Source: Actinobacillus indolicus (lineage in GTDB: Bacteria > Pseudomonadota > Gammaproteobacteria > Enterobacterales > Pasteurellaceae). From it: a stretch of DNA of 64,000 bases. The position numbers and the translations under genes were made by a program. Below the pieces are notes generated by a model that was not told the origin of the DNA, did no database searches, and saw only the letters and a program-made list of their open reading frames with translations. Positions within the stretch are counted from its first letter, which is position 1; the number at the start of each line of letters is the position of its first letter. This document shows, one piece after another, positions 9,265 to 19,076 of this stretch. The DNA lies in the NCBI RefSeq assembly GCF_901764975.1, contig NZ_CABFKH010000001.1, positions 244,668 to 308,667 on the forward strand. Reading direction: 5' to 3'.

Positions 9265-10464
9265 TTACCAGCCTAATGCTTTATGAGCAACGGCATTGCG
9301 AGCTATTGAAAAATGAGATAAACCAAATAAGGTAAGATTGCGAGCGACTTGCATAGGCAAGAATTCGCAACAAAAAATCGAAATCAGACCGCTTGTGCTT
9401 TGCATAATTCGGGCTTGGTCGGCTTGGCGGTGTTGTTCAAACTGTTGTAACCATTTGGCTTCGCCGAAATCTTCGTCTTGAGCAAAAGCTTGACCGACAA
9501 GGGTTGCCAGTTCAAACAGATCTCGCATTCCGAGATTGAACCCTTGCCCTGCCACTGGGTGTAGCAACTGGGACGCATTGCCGACAATGGCTAAACGGTG
9601 GTGAATATGGCTTTCGCTTTTTTGCGAAGAAAGGGGATAAACAAACCGCTTGCTGACTTGTAAAAATTTGCCGAGCTTCCAGCCGAATTGTTGTTGCAAG
9701 GCGTGTAAAAAGTTGCTGTCAGACATTGCCATTGCGTCTGTTGGATCTTCCATACACCAAACCAGCGACATCATTTTTTCATTGAGTGGCAATAAGGCAA
9801 AAGGCCCTTGTTTCGTGAAACGTTCAAAGGCGTGGTTTTGGTGTGGTTCAGACAGGATAACATTGGCGATAATGGCGGATTGTTGATAATCCTTGATAAA
9901 TTGGGTGGTTACGCCACATTGTTGGGCAACTTGAGATTGAATACCGTCACAGGCAACCAACAATTTGGACGTTAATTGTGTCTCGCTATTTAGGGTAATG
10001 TGGCATTGCTGTTCTGTGCGTTCAATATGGCTGACGGTATCAGGGCAGAATAGCTGAATGTTGGGTTGCTTGGCGATTAATGCGGTCAGTTGCTCGCCCA
10101 GTTTGGCGAGTTCCACCACTACACCTAATTCGGATAAGCGTAATTCATCGGCTTTTAAGGTCGTTTTACCGAAATGTCCTTGATCTGAAACGTGAATTTG
10201 TTTGATGGGGGTAGCAATACGATAAACCAGTTGAGCTAAATTTTGTTCCGTGGCAAGCGGTCGAATTTGAGCTAATTTTTGCAAACTGCCGTAAGCAAGG
10301 GCGATTGAACGTGCGTCAAAACCGCCTTGCTCAGCATAGTTTGGCGTATTTTTTTCTACGATTGCAATTTGTAGTTGGTGTCCGCTTACTGAACTTAACG
10401 CTAAGGCAAGTACAGAACCTGTCACCGCACCGCCGACAATTATCACATCAATGTTTTGTTTCAT
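9265..10464 (-). CDS. ubiH: 2-octaprenyl-6-methoxyphenol hydroxylase UbiH
   Basis: A class A flavoprotein hydroxylase of 399 residues. The N-terminal Rossmann motif is IIVGGAVTGS (8-17), followed by FDARSIALAYGS, a DG motif (VACDGIQS) and the second FAD motif LAIVGNASQLLHPVAGQGFNLGMRD. Alignment is markedly closer to E. coli UbiH (HVSD..GHFG, RFTKQGPFALLPL) than to UbiF or UbiI. It hydroxylates the ubiquinone ring during aerobic ubiquinone synthesis at the inner membrane face. It sits between selD and ycjX on the minus strand rather than in a ubi operon. An uptake signal lies inside the gene at 9388-9396. Confidence 0.9.
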   Translation of the reverse strand: MKQNIDVIIVGGAVTGSVLALALSSVSGHQLQIAIVEKNTPNYAEQGGFDARSIALAYGSLQKLAQIRPLATEQNLAQLVYRIATPIKQIHVSDQGHFGKTTLKADELRLSELGVVVELAKLGEQLTALIAKQPNIQLFCPDTVSHIERTEQQCHITLNSETQLTSKLLVACDGIQSQVAQQCGVTTQFIKDYQQSAIIANVILSEPHQNHAFERFTKQGPFALLPLNEKMMSLVWCMEDPTDAMAMSDSNFLHALQQQFGWKLGKFLQVSKRFVYPLSSQKSESHIHHRLAIVGNASQLLHPVAGQGFNLGMRDLFELATLVGQAFAQDEDFGEAKWLQQFEQHRQADQARIMQSTSGLISIFCCEFLPMQVARNLTLFGLSHFSIARNAVAHKALGW

Positions 10465-10489
10465 ATCTTATGTATTCTCAAAATTTAAT

Positions 10490-10565
10490 GTAGGGACACA
10501 CTGCGTGTGTCTGTCAAAACATCGCTACATTTCTCAAGGGAAGGACACACGCAGTGTGTCCCTAC
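10490..10565. repeat. Long inverted repeat between selD and ubiH
   Basis: Two perfect 22-base arms (10490-10511 and 10544-10565) begin with GTAGGGACACACTGCGTG and its reverse complement and enclose a 32-base spacer. The arms contain internal GACACAC/GTGTGTC symmetry. The element begins two bases after the selD stop and ends 25 bases before ubiH. It may end or attenuate the selD transcript; its form (GTAGGG ends) suggests a dispersed palindromic repeat. Confidence 0.7.
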
Positions 10566-10567
10566 TT

Positions 10568-11611
10568 TTATTTTACCTCAATCAATGCCTTACCACTTTC
10601 CGCTTTTAATAATCTGCCGACAGGGTAAAGGGCGACATTGGCATTGTTTGCAATTTGTTTCACGCTTTCGACCGCTTGTGGCTTAACAGCAATCAATAAA
10701 CCACCTGACGTTTGCGGATCACATAAAATCGCTTTTTGTTCATCACTTAACGGCGAAATCAGATGTCCGTAGCTGTCGAAATTACGGGTGGTTCCGCCTG
10801 GGACAGCCCCTTGAGTGATATACTCTTTGACACCGTCTAAGGTTTGGATTTGATCGAAATAGACTTCGGCACGCAAGTTTGAACCTTGACAGATTTCCGT
10901 TAAGTGTCCGAGCAAGCCAAAACCAGTGACATCGGTCATTGCGGTGATTTCATCGACTTTGGCAAATTCAGCACCGACCAAATTCATCTGACACATCACA
11001 TCTCGTGCTAAATTTTGATGTTCAGGTTTTAATTTACCCTGTTTTTCCGCCGTAGTGAGTACTCCGATCCCAAGCGGTTTCGTGAGATATAAATCGCAGT
11101 CTGCTTGTGCTGATGCATTCTTTTTTACTTGCTCGGTGGAAATAATGCCTGTGACCGCTAAACCAAAAATAGGTTCAGGGGAGTCAATCGAGTGTCCGCC
11201 TGCTAACGCAATGCCTGCTTGTTGGCACGCAAAACGACCGCCATCAACAATTTTTTGTGCAACTTCGGCAGGTAACTTATTGATTGGAAAGCCTAAAATG
11301 GCAATCGCCATAATCGGTTTACCGCCCATTGCAAAAATATCACTGATTGCATTGGTTGCAGCAATTCGCCCAAAATCAAAAGGATCGTCCACAATCGGCA
11401 TAAAGAAATCTGTGGTACTGACAACGCCGACACCGTTACCGATGTCATAGACCGCCGCGTCATCTTTGGTTTCATTACCGACTAACAAATTCGGGTCGAT
11501 AAACTTCGCCTGTTCTGTGTGCAGAATTTGTTCAAGCACTTTTGGGGAAATTTTACAGCCACAGCCTGCACCGTGACTATATTGTGTTAAGCGAATGGGT
11601 TCGTTTTGCAT
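10568..11611 (-). CDS. selD: Selenide, water dikinase SelD (cysteine form)
   Basis: A 347-residue protein matching E. coli SelD along its length. It makes selenophosphate from selenide and ATP for selenocysteine and selenouridine synthesis. The N-terminal active-site loop SHGAGCGCK carries Cys17 and Lys20. The codon at the catalytic position is TGT, so this is the cysteine form, not the selenocysteine (TGA) form reported for H. influenzae SelD. The glycine-rich ATP site and [10 protein letters not shown] motif are present. No selA/selB is in view. An uptake signal is at 10671-10679, and a divergent 132-base gap separates it from ratA. Confidence 0.95.
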   Translation of the reverse strand: MQNEPIRLTQYSHGAGCGCKISPKVLEQILHTEQAKFIDPNLLVGNETKDDAAVYDIGNGVGVVSTTDFFMPIVDDPFDFGRIAATNAISDIFAMGGKPIMAIAILGFPINKLPAEVAQKIVDGGRFACQQAGIALAGGHSIDSPEPIFGLAVTGIISTEQVKKNASAQADCDLYLTKPLGIGVLTTAEKQGKLKPEHQNLARDVMCQMNLVGAEFAKVDEITAMTDVTGFGLLGHLTEICQGSNLRAEVYFDQIQTLDGVKEYITQGAVPGGTTRNFDSYGHLISPLSDEQKAILCDPQTSGGLLIAVKPQAVESVKQIANNANVALYPVGRLLKAESGKALIEVK

Positions 11612-11743
11612 AGTTGCCTCTCTGTTCTTATTTAACCTAAATAAAGATTACGAGATTGTACTCTTATTTGTAAAAAATTGACAGTAACCGACCGCTTGTA
11701 ACTGTGGTAAACTATTTGCATTTTTTAGTAACTTGAACATATT

Positions 11744-12178
11744 ATGCCAACAGTCAATCAATCCGCCCTTGTGCCTTATAGTGCCGAACAGATGTATCGC
11801 CTTGTTAATGACTATGAAAAATATCCGCAGTTTTTATCAGGCTGTGTGGGGGCAACGACCTTAAGTTTAGGCGACAATGAACTCAATGCAGAATTAGTCA
11901 TTCAAAAATTGGGGATTAGCCAACGTTTTAGCACTCATAACACAATGATTCCGAATGAAAAAATCACCATGGAATTATTAAATGGACCATTCAAATATTT
12001 ACACGGAGCTTGGATTTTTCAGCCGTTTGATGAACAGAGTTGCAAAATCAGCCTAAATTTAGAATTTGAATTTTCAAGCCCGATGATTGGTATGGTGTTT
12101 GGCAAAATTTTCAATGAATTAACGCTCAAAATGGTGAATGCGTTTAAACAGCGAGCAAAAGAGGTGTATGGTGTCTGA
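11744..12178 (+). CDS. ratA: RatA/PasT family START-domain protein
   Basis: A 144-residue START/COQ10-like protein ([41 protein letters not shown]). E. coli RatA (PasT) was described as a toxin blocking 70S assembly and more recently as a respiratory-chain, ubiquinone-related factor. The two views are not settled, so the name here marks homology only. It overlaps ratB by 11 bases, the same pairing as in Enterobacteriaceae. SmpB/ssrA, the usual E. coli neighbour, is not in view. An uptake signal at 11691-11699 lies in the upstream gap shared with selD. Confidence 0.88.
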   Translation: MPTVNQSALVPYSAEQMYRLVNDYEKYPQFLSGCVGATTLSLGDNELNAELVIQKLGISQRFSTHNTMIPNEKITMELLNGPFKYLHGAWIFQPFDEQSCKISLNLEFEFSSPMIGMVFGKIFNELTLKMVNAFKQRAKEVYGV

Positions 12179-12464
12179 TACGCAAAAAATCGTGGTGGAA
12201 GTGATTTACGCTTATCCTGAAAAATATTTTTATAAGAAAATGGAATTAGATAATCCGCTTTCTATTCAAAATGTGATTTTGCAATCAGGCGTATTGCAAA
12301 AACATACGGAAATTGACTTGAGAGAAAATAAAGTCGGTATTTTCAGCCGTCCTGCGAAATTGACAGATATAGTAGAAAATGGCGATCGTATTGAAATTTA
12401 TCGTCCGTTAATTGCCGATCCTAAAGAGATTCGCCGTAAACGAGCGGAAGAGCAGAAGAAGTAA
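12168..12464 (+). CDS. ratB: RatB/PasI, RnfH-family ubiquitin-like protein
   Basis: A small beta-grasp protein of the RnfH/RatB family ([44 protein letters not shown]). I chose the ATG at 12168, preceded by GAGG, which gives 98 residues and an 11-base overlap with ratA. A start at 12138 would add ten non-conserved residues, and GTG at 12171 is also possible. It was named as the antitoxin partner of RatA in some E. coli work, though that role is disputed. The C-terminal [10 protein letters not shown] tail is typical. A terminator carrying an uptake signal follows. Confidence 0.85.
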   Translation: MVSDTQKIVVEVIYAYPEKYFYKKMELDNPLSIQNVILQSGVLQKHTEIDLRENKVGIFSRPAKLTDIVENGDRIEIYRPLIADPKEIRRKRAEEQKK

Positions 12465-12493
12465 ATACTCTCTCGAATTGGTAAAATTTTAAT

Positions 12494-12525
12494 GAAATCT
12501 CACCGCTTGTGGTGAGATTTCGTAT
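12494..12525 (+). terminator. Terminator with uptake signal in the loop
   Basis: Eleven-base perfect arms GAAATCTCACC (12494-12504) and GGTGAGATTTC (12511-12521) flank GCTTGT, so that ACCGCTTGT is formed across the stem and loop. It follows ratB. Confidence 0.7.
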
Positions 12526-12614
12526 TTTATCTTTCCCGATATTTTGCAATTTAGGCTATAATACCGCAATTTTGCGTAAGATGTTCGCAAACCGATTTTA
12601 AATGAGGTTGTAAT

Positions 12615-14129
12615 ATGACTCCTGTTGTTGCCCTTGTGGGCAGACCTAACGTAGGAAAATCTACGTTATTTAACCGCTTAACTCGTACCCGTGATGCGTT
12701 AGTGGCTGATTTCCCTGGCTTAACCCGTGACCGTAAATATGGTCATGCGAATATTGCTGGACACGATTTTATTGTGATTGATACGGGCGGTATTGATGGC
12801 ACGGAAGAAGGTGTCGAAGAGAAAATGGCGGAACAGTCGCTGTTAGCGATTGAAGAAGCCGATGTCGTGCTATTTTTAGTTGATGCTCGTGCTGGGTTAT
12901 TGCCTGCGGACGTAGGTATTGCTCAATATTTGCGTCAGCGTGATAAAACAACCGTGGTGGTGGCAAATAAGACTGACGGCATTGATGCTGACTCACATAT
13001 TGCGGAATTTTATCAGTTAGGTTTAGGTGAAGTAGAACCAATCGCTGCCGCACAAGGGCGTGGTGTGACACAGCTTATCGAACAGGTTTTAGCTCCCCTT
13101 GCGGAAAAATTAGACGCACAAGCGGTCGATTCCGATGAAAATGTTGCAGATGATGAACAAGATGAATGGGATAGCGATTTTGACTTTGATAATGAAGAAG
13201 ATACGGCGTTATTAGATGAAGCATTGGAAGAGGATCAGGAAGAAGCCGACGATAAAAACATTAAGATTGCCATTGTAGGTCGTCCAAATGTGGGTAAATC
13301 GACACTGACTAACCGTATTTTAGGTGAAGAACGTGTGGTGGTTTACGATATGCCAGGAACGACGCGTGATTCGATCTATATCCCTATGGAACGTGATGGA
13401 CAGCAATATACCATCATTGATACCGCAGGGGTGCGTAAGCGTGGTAAGGTGCATTTAGCGGTGGAGAAATTCTCGGTGATTAAAACCTTACAGGCGATCC
13501 AAGATGCGAATGTGGTTTTATTGACGATCGATGCTCGTGATGGTGTGTCTGATCAGGATTTATCGCTGTTGGGCTTTATTCTTAATGCAGGTAAGTCGTT
13601 GGTGATTGTTGTCAATAAATGGGACGGTTTATCACAGGATATTAAAGATAATGTGAAATCAGAGCTTGATCGCCGTTTAGATTTTATTGATTTTGCACGA
13701 GTGCATTTTATTTCCGCACTGCACGGTAGTGGCGTGGGTAACTTGTTTAGTTCAATCCAAGAAGCCTATCAATGTGCGACGAAGAAGATGACGACATCAA
13801 TGCTAACCCGAATTTTGCAGTTAGCGACAGACGATCATCAGCCGCCGTTGGTAAATGGTCGCCGAGTGAAATTAAAATATGCGCACCCAGGTGGTTATAA
13901 TCCGCCGATCATTGTGATCCACGGTAATCAAATTGAGAAGTTGCCTGACTCTTATAAGCGTTATTTGTCGAACTATTTCCGTAAGAGTTTGAAAATTATT
14001 GGTTCACCGATCCGTGTGTTGTTCCAAGAAGGAAACAACCCATTTGCAGGTAAGAAGAATAAATTGACCCCAAGCCAGTTGCGTAAACGTAAACGCTTGA
14101 TGAAATTTATTAAGAAAAGTAAAAGATAA
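12615..14129 (+). CDS. der: Ribosome biogenesis GTPase Der (EngA)
   Basis: A 504-residue double GTPase. Each G domain shows its G1 motif GRPNVGKST (about residues 8-16 and 221-229), DTAG-type G3 and NKxD (NKTD, NKWD). The two domains are joined by an acidic linker rich in D and E (about residues 172-210). A C-terminal KH-like domain ends in a basic tail. Der binds the 50S subunit late in its assembly. Length and domain order match the family. hldE follows after 12 bases, so the two are probably co-transcribed. Confidence 0.97.
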   Translation: MTPVVALVGRPNVGKSTLFNRLTRTRDALVADFPGLTRDRKYGHANIAGHDFIVIDTGGIDGTEEGVEEKMAEQSLLAIEEADVVLFLVDARAGLLPADVGIAQYLRQRDKTTVVVANKTDGIDADSHIAEFYQLGLGEVEPIAAAQGRGVTQLIEQVLAPLAEKLDAQAVDSDENVADDEQDEWDSDFDFDNEEDTALLDEALEEDQEEADDKNIKIAIVGRPNVGKSTLTNRILGEERVVVYDMPGTTRDSIYIPMERDGQQYTIIDTAGVRKRGKVHLAVEKFSVIKTLQAIQDANVVLLTIDARDGVSDQDLSLLGFILNAGKSLVIVVNKWDGLSQDIKDNVKSELDRRLDFIDFARVHFISALHGSGVGNLFSSIQEAYQCATKKMTTSMLTRILQLATDDHQPPLVNGRRVKLKYAHPGGYNPPIIVIHGNQIEKLPDSYKRYLSNYFRKSLKIIGSPIRVLFQEGNNPFAGKKNKLTPSQLRKRKRLMKFIKKSKR

Positions 14130-14141
14130 GAGATTGACGTT

Positions 14142-15569
14142 ATGATGATGCAATATTCCCCGCAATTTAACAATGCAAAAGTATTGGTGCTTGGCGATGT
14201 GATGTTAGATCGCTATTGGTTCGGTGCCACTAACCGTATTTCCCCTGAAGCACCCGTGCCTGTTGTAAAGGTTCAGGAAAATGAAGATCGTGCAGGCGGA
14301 GCGGCAAACGTAGCAATGAATATTGCAAGCCTAAATGTGCCTGTCACTTTGCACGGTTTAGTCGGTAATGATGATGCAGGACGTGCGTTGGATAAACTGT
14401 TAAGCGAACATCGTATTCAAAATCAATGTGTTGCGGTAGATTCTCACCCAACGATCACTAAATTACGCATTCTTTCTCGCCATCAGCAATTATTGCGTTT
14501 AGATTTTGAAGAAGGTTTTCATAATGTAGATTGCCAAGCGTTACTTGCAAAATTAGCAGCAGAAGTTACCGCTTACGGTGCGTTGATCCTGTCAGATTAT
14601 GGCAAGGGTACGCTTGATGCCGTTCAACAAATGATTCAAATTGCACGTCAAGCAAATGTGCCTGTGTTGATTGATCCGAAAGGAACGGATTTTGAGCGTT
14701 ATCGTGGGGCAACACTGCTTACGCCAAATATGTCTGAATTTGAAGCGGTTGCAGGGCATTGTCGTGATGAAGACGAGATCGTGGCTAAAGGCTTAAAAAT
14801 GATAGCCGATTTTGATTTATCGGCATTGCTGATTACTCGCTCAGAAAAAGGGATGACGTTACTTCGCACAAATCAAGATCCATTCCATTTACCAACGCAA
14901 GCGAAAGAAGTTTATGATGTAACAGGGGCTGGTGATACGGTGATTAGTGTGTTAGCAACTGCGATTGCAGACGGTCGTTCTTTAGAAGAAGCGTGCTATT
15001 TAGCTAACGCAGCAGCTGGTGTTGTTGTTGGCAAATTAGGTACTTCTACCGTTAGCCCAAGTGAACTGGAACAAGCGATTCATCAACGTGCTGAAACGGG
15101 TTTTGGTGTTGTGTCTGAAGCAGAGTTGAAAGCAATTATTCAACAATCAAAAACACGTGGTGAAAAAATCGTGATGACCAACGGTTGCTTTGATATTCTT
15201 CACCCTGGGCATGTTTCTTATCTTGAAAATGCACGTAAATTAGGTGATCGTTTGATTGTTGCGGTGAATACCGATGAATCCGTCAAACGCTTAAAAGGGG
15301 AAAGTCGTCCGATTAATGATTTAGATGCACGAATGGCGGTGTTGGCTGGGCTTGCTTCGGTCGATTGGGTTGTGCCGTTTGGTGAAGATACGCCACAGCG
15401 TTTAATTGGGGAAATTTTGCCTGATTTATTGGTAAAAGGTGGTGATTATAAGCCAGAAGAGATTGCAGGTAGTCAAGAAGTTTGGGCAAATGGTGGCGAG
15501 GTTCGTGTACTCAACTTTGAGAACGGTTGTTCGACCACAAATGTAATTAAGAAAATTCAATCTTTGTGA
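14142..15569 (+). CDS. hldE: Bifunctional heptose-7-phosphate kinase / heptose-1-phosphate adenylyltransferase
   Basis: A 475-residue fusion as in E. coli HldE. The ribokinase-like domain (about 1-320) has [24 protein letters not shown] and the catalytic DVTGAGDT. The nucleotidyltransferase domain (about 345-475) has [16 protein letters not shown], and the end [10 protein letters not shown] is conserved. It makes ADP-heptose for the lipopolysaccharide inner core, and ADP-heptose is also a ligand sensed by the host ALPK1 receptor. The start could be any of three near-consecutive ATG codons (14142, 14145, 14148). The upstream neighbour is der. Confidence 0.96.
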   Translation: MMMQYSPQFNNAKVLVLGDVMLDRYWFGATNRISPEAPVPVVKVQENEDRAGGAANVAMNIASLNVPVTLHGLVGNDDAGRALDKLLSEHRIQNQCVAVDSHPTITKLRILSRHQQLLRLDFEEGFHNVDCQALLAKLAAEVTAYGALILSDYGKGTLDAVQQMIQIARQANVPVLIDPKGTDFERYRGATLLTPNMSEFEAVAGHCRDEDEIVAKGLKMIADFDLSALLITRSEKGMTLLRTNQDPFHLPTQAKEVYDVTGAGDTVISVLATAIADGRSLEEACYLANAAAGVVVGKLGTSTVSPSELEQAIHQRAETGFGVVSEAELKAIIQQSKTRGEKIVMTNGCFDILHPGHVSYLENARKLGDRLIVAVNTDESVKRLKGESRPINDLDARMAVLAGLASVDWVVPFGEDTPQRLIGEILPDLLVKGGDYKPEEIAGSQEVWANGGEVRVLNFENGCSTTNVIKKIQSL

Positions 15570-15636
15570 ACCTTTTGCTAAAATAGTCTTCTAAGTAGCA
15601 GGAATTTTTTATCTACAATATTCATAGGAAATTAAA

Positions 15637-16575
15637 ATGAAGTTTACACAAGTAAAATCATTATTTATCGCAGGTTTTGCTTTATTTGCATTTTCTTCAG
15701 CTAATGCTGAAGAGCGAGTGGTCGCAACAGTGGATGGTTATCCCATTATGCAGAGCCAAGTAAAACAGGCTTTGGGTAAAAAAGCGAATACAGAAGCAAA
15801 CCGTAAGGTGGCGTTAGATGCGGTAATTGATGATTTTGTCGTGCAACGTGCAATCCAAGAGTCTGGTATCAAGGTAAATTATGCTTATGTTGATCAGATG
15901 ATTGAAAATATTGCGGCTCAGAATGGATTAACCTACGGTCAATTACTTGATGCTTTAGATTATCAAGGCATTAGTTTGAATCAGTATCGTCAACAATTAG
16001 CTCATCAAATTTTAATGGAACAAGTTCGTCAACAAAGCATTGGGAAAACAATCCAAGTTGAGCCACAACAGGTACAATCTTTAGCGAAAGAGCTATTAGA
16101 TAAAGCCAAAACATCAGGAAAATTAAAAACGGTAACAGGTACTGAACACCGCGTTAGCCATATTTTAATTAAAACGACACCAATTTTAAATGATGCTCAA
16201 GCTAAAGCAAAATTAGCATCAATTGTGGCAGATATCAAAGCAGGTAAAACGACTTTTGAAGAGGCGGCAAAAGCAAATTCTGTGGACTACGCATCAGGCG
16301 CTGATGGCGGTGATTTAGGCTTTAATTTCTTAGATGTCTATGATCCAGCCTTTGCAAAAGTTGCACAAAAGAGCAAAGTTGGTGTGATTTCTGCACCATT
16401 TAAGTCTCAGTTTGGTTGGCATATTTTAAAAGTGACAGATACTCGTCAAGGTGATCGTACTGAAGATGCTTATTTACAGAAGGCTTATGAGCAACTTGTT
16501 GATAAACAAGCGCAAGCAGCATCAAAAGACTGGGTAAAAGCATTAAGAAGTAAATCTGACGTAAAATATTTCTAA
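15637..16575 (+). CDS. surA: Periplasmic chaperone / peptidyl-prolyl isomerase SurA (short form)
   Basis: A 312-residue secreted protein with a Sec signal (about residues 1-24, cleavage likely after SSANA). The SurA N-terminal chaperone region follows, then one parvulin domain (about 168-270: EHRVSHILIKT, SGADGGDLGF, FGWHILKV) and a C-terminal helix. E. coli SurA is about 428 residues with two parvulin domains; the single-parvulin length is that of H. influenzae SurA. It escorts outer-membrane proteins across the periplasm. rsmA follows, a conserved link (surA-pdxA-rsmA in E. coli) without pdxA here. Confidence 0.92.
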   Translation: MKFTQVKSLFIAGFALFAFSSANAEERVVATVDGYPIMQSQVKQALGKKANTEANRKVALDAVIDDFVVQRAIQESGIKVNYAYVDQMIENIAAQNGLTYGQLLDALDYQGISLNQYRQQLAHQILMEQVRQQSIGKTIQVEPQQVQSLAKELLDKAKTSGKLKTVTGTEHRVSHILIKTTPILNDAQAKAKLASIVADIKAGKTTFEEAAKANSVDYASGADGGDLGFNFLDVYDPAFAKVAQKSKVGVISAPFKSQFGWHILKVTDTRQGDRTEDAYLQKAYEQLVDKQAQAASKDWVKALRSKSDVKYF

Positions 16576-16588
16576 TTGATTTAAAAAT

Positions 16589-16620
16589 AAAGAGCCTCGC
16601 TTATGCGGGGTTCTTTGCTT
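16589..16620 (+). terminator. Terminator after surA
   Basis: Twelve-base stem (16589-16600 with 16605-16616, two G-T pairs) and loop TTAT, ending in a T-rich stretch. An uptake signal ACCGCTTGT lies at 16652-16660 just before rsmA. Confidence 0.7.
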
Positions 16621-16670
16621 TATTTAATTTGTAAAAAATTGCGGGAATCTAACCGCTTGTAAGGTAATTA

Positions 16671-17537
16671 ATGAGTTCAAATTCAAAAAAACATTTAGGG
16701 CATACAGCCCGTAAACGCTTTGGTCAAAACTTTTTACACGACCAAAACGTGATTCATAGTATTGTGGCGGCAATTAATCCACAGAAAGATCAGTTCCTAA
16801 TAGAAATTGGCCCAGGCTTAGGGGCATTAACCGAGCCTGTGGCAGATCTTATTGATCATTTAACGGTGGTTGAACTAGACCGAGATTTAGCGGAACGTTT
16901 ACGCCATCACCCTTTTTTACATCAAAAATTAACCGTGATTGAACAAGATGCGTTGCGTTTTGATTTCCGTACCTATTTTGATAGCCTAGCGTTAAACGGC
17001 AAAGCGGTCAAAGTGTTTGGTAACTTGCCTTACAACATTTCAACTCCGTTGATGTTCCATCTCTTTAAGTTCCACGATTTAATTCAAGATATGCACTTTA
17101 TGTTGCAAAAAGAGGTGGTGAAACGTTTATGTGCAGCACCAAACAGTAAAGCCTACGGACGTTTAACGATTATGGCACAGTATTATTGCCAAGTGATGCC
17201 TGTGTTAGAAGTGCCGCCAACGGCATTCAAACCTGCCCCGAAAGTGGATTCTGCAGTCATTCGTTTAGTACCTTATAAAACGTTACCACATCCAGTCAAA
17301 GATATTTATTGGTTAAATCGCGTGACGACACAAGCCTTTAATCAACGCCGTAAAACATTACGCAATGCACTTTCTACCTTATTTAGTGCAGAGCAGTTAG
17401 AAGCGCTTGGAGTGGATTTGAATGCACGAGCAGAAAACTTATCTTTAGCAGATTATGCTCGATTAGCAAACTGGCTATGTGATAATCTGCCTGAACAACC
17501 CAATAATGAAATTGAATTTATCGATATAGATGAATAA
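16671..17537 (+). CDS. rsmA: 16S rRNA dimethyladenosine transferase RsmA (KsgA)
   Basis: A 288-residue methyltransferase with the start [13 protein letters not shown]-binding [11 protein letters not shown] and the catalytic [10 protein letters not shown] motif. It dimethylates two adjacent adenosines in helix 45 of 16S rRNA late in 30S assembly. Length and motifs match the family; loss gives kasugamycin resistance in relatives. It lies 95 bases after surA, separated from it by a terminator and an uptake signal, so it may have its own promoter. A strong terminator follows. Confidence 0.96.
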   Translation: MSSNSKKHLGHTARKRFGQNFLHDQNVIHSIVAAINPQKDQFLIEIGPGLGALTEPVADLIDHLTVVELDRDLAERLRHHPFLHQKLTVIEQDALRFDFRTYFDSLALNGKAVKVFGNLPYNISTPLMFHLFKFHDLIQDMHFMLQKEVVKRLCAAPNSKAYGRLTIMAQYYCQVMPVLEVPPTAFKPAPKVDSAVIRLVPYKTLPHPVKDIYWLNRVTTQAFNQRRKTLRNALSTLFSAEQLEALGVDLNARAENLSLADYARLANWLCDNLPEQPNNEIEFIDIDE

Positions 17538-17541
17538 GCAA

Positions 17542-17582
17542 AAAGGCATAACAATGAGTATCTTTGTTATGCCTTTGTTTTT
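17542..17582 (+). terminator. Bidirectional terminator between rsmA and uppP
   Basis: Perfect 13-base arms AAAGGCATAACAA (17542-17554) and its complement (17564-17576) are followed by GTTTTT on the plus strand. AAAA precedes on the other side, serving the convergent uppP. Confidence 0.8.
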
Positions 17583-17602
17583 GATAAGATGCTAAAGTAT
17601 GT

Positions 17603-18406
17603 TTAATGAATAAACACAAAATAAACTGCGATAGCGACGATAAAACGATAAATCGCAAATGGAATAAATGAAATACGTTTAATAATATTTAAGAACGTTT
17701 TAATCGCAATTAACGCCACAATAAATGCCGTTACAAACCCAGTAGCAAACATAGGTAAGTCATTTAAGCTTAAGAAGCTTAAGCTTTTGTATAAATCTAA
17801 TGTTGTCGCGCCTAACATCATTGGTACTGCAAGCATAAATGAATATTCCGCAGCTGCCTGACGACCAACCCCCATTAATAGGCCGCCAGAAATCGTTGCA
17901 CCAGAACGTGAAAAACCAGGCCATAATGCTAAACATTGAAATAAACCAATACTAAATGCTTGTTTATAAGTCATTTGATCGACAGTATGCGCAGTAACGG
18001 TTGGACGCATTTTTTCTGCAATAATCAACAGAATACCGCCAATAATCAATGAATACATCACCATTTCTGGACTAAAGAGTGCTTTGATATTTTTATGAAA
18101 AATCAAACCTAGTACAACAGCAGGCACCATCCCTAATAGAATATGCGCAAGTGTTAAATGTGGTTGAGAATGGTCTGGCTTTTGTCCAAAATGGATACCA
18201 ATCAACCCAAATAATTTACGCCAAAACATTACCACAACAGCAAGGATAGAGCCCAACTGAATAAACACTTCAAATGTCGCTGCTTTTTCCCCTTCAAATC
18301 CTAGTAAATGGCCAACAATAATCATGTGACCAGTTGATGAAACGGGTAAAAATTCGGTTAAACCTTCAACAATCCCTAGAATCACCGCAATAAATAATTC
18401 AGACAT
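17603..18406 (-). CDS. uppP: Undecaprenyl-diphosphatase UppP (BacA)
   Basis: A 267-residue integral membrane protein with the two signature motifs: [10 protein letters not shown] (about residues 17-26) and [13 protein letters not shown]. It recycles undecaprenyl pyrophosphate to the carrier lipid used for peptidoglycan and O-antigen, and gives bacitracin tolerance. About eight membrane helices are visible, and length is as expected. It is a single-gene unit facing rsmA; its upstream gap (18407-18556) holds the terminator of the lipoprotein gene. Confidence 0.95.
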   Translation of the reverse strand: MSELFIAVILGIVEGLTEFLPVSSTGHMIIVGHLLGFEGEKAATFEVFIQLGSILAVVVMFWRKLFGLIGIHFGQKPDHSQPHLTLAHILLGMVPAVVLGLIFHKNIKALFSPEMVMYSLIIGGILLIIAEKMRPTVTAHTVDQMTYKQAFSIGLFQCLALWPGFSRSGATISGGLLMGVGRQAAAEYSFMLAVPMMLGATTLDLYKSLSFLSLNDLPMFATGFVTAFIVALIAIKTFLNIIKRISFIPFAIYRFIVAIAVYFVFIH

Positions 18407-18429
18407 ACTTCTTTCCTAAAAATAATTAA

Positions 18430-18463
18430 AAAAATAACCGTACTTTTAAACGTTAAAAGTACG
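18430..18463 (-). terminator. AT-rich terminator of the lipoprotein gene
   Basis: Eleven-base perfect arms (18439-18449 and 18453-18463, CGTACTTTTAA type) with loop ACG, followed on the minus strand by GTTATTTTTTT. It lies between the lipoprotein stop and uppP. Confidence 0.65.
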
Positions 18464-18556
18464 ATTGACACTGTGCATTATTTTATCCGAATTTTCTAAA
18501 TTTAGCTAAGTTTTCTCATTTGAAAATGTCAGAAACCATGCATTCTATATAATAAA

Positions 18557-19021
18557 TTAGCCTTCTCGGCAGTCTAACCAAGCTCTGCGTCCATTAGCAT
18601 AATTTTTGTAATAAACGGAGTTATATTCTTTAGCAATTAAATCAACATAACCGCCTTGAATAGGATGATATGAACGATAAGTGACTTCAAAACGCGTACC
18701 ACGAGCATTTAGCGATCTATTTTCAATATGGTCAAAAGGCTCTGCTTTTCCGCCATCAAGTTGGAAATAAATACCGAAATTATCTTTCAGGCGACTTTCT
18801 TTTGAGAGTGGAAAGTAAGTTGATAAGTAAGAATCCGAACCGGTTTCAAAATTTTTACAGGTATAGTAGTAACGCTTATAGTTTGTCGCATTTTGTAATT
18901 CAGCTTGGCTAATTTCATTTTTTAAATAGCCTGTTTTAACAGGAGTAGTTTGCTTTGGTGTACAAGCAAATAGCGTGATAAGGGTAGAAGTTAATAGAAC
19001 CAGTTTTAATTTATTCATCAT
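18557..19021 (-). CDS. Small lipoprotein of unknown function
   Basis: A 154-residue protein with a lipoprotein signal: MMNKLKLVLL, hydrophobic stretch, lipobox LFAC with Cys20 as the predicted acylated residue. The residue after Cys is Thr, so outer-membrane sorting is likely. The mature part has two cysteines (in YYTCKNFE and LDCREG) that could form a disulphide and a mostly beta pattern (FGIYFQLDGGKAEPFD, TRFEVTYRSYHP). The YTCKNF...LDGGKA pattern loosely recalls MliC-type lysozyme inhibitors, but I do not claim that. It is the first gene of the accessory pocket before metH. Confidence 0.7.
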   Translation of the reverse strand: MMNKLKLVLLTSTLITLFACTPKQTTPVKTGYLKNEISQAELQNATNYKRYYYTCKNFETGSDSYLSTYFPLSKESRLKDNFGIYFQLDGGKAEPFDHIENRSLNARGTRFEVTYRSYHPIQGGYVDLIAKEYNSVYYKNYANGRRAWLDCREG

Positions 19022-19076
19022 AAAAATTCCGAGAGAAGTAGAAAAATTCGGTGGTTATAGTAGCTGAAATCTGATG

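Noticed and set aside
10490-10565. Remnant insertion sequence
   Set aside because: There is no transposase fragment and no visible target duplication; only the inverted arms are present.
11055-11450. 131-residue plus-strand open frame inside selD
   Set aside because: Lies wholly antisense to selD with no ribosome site or recognisable domain.
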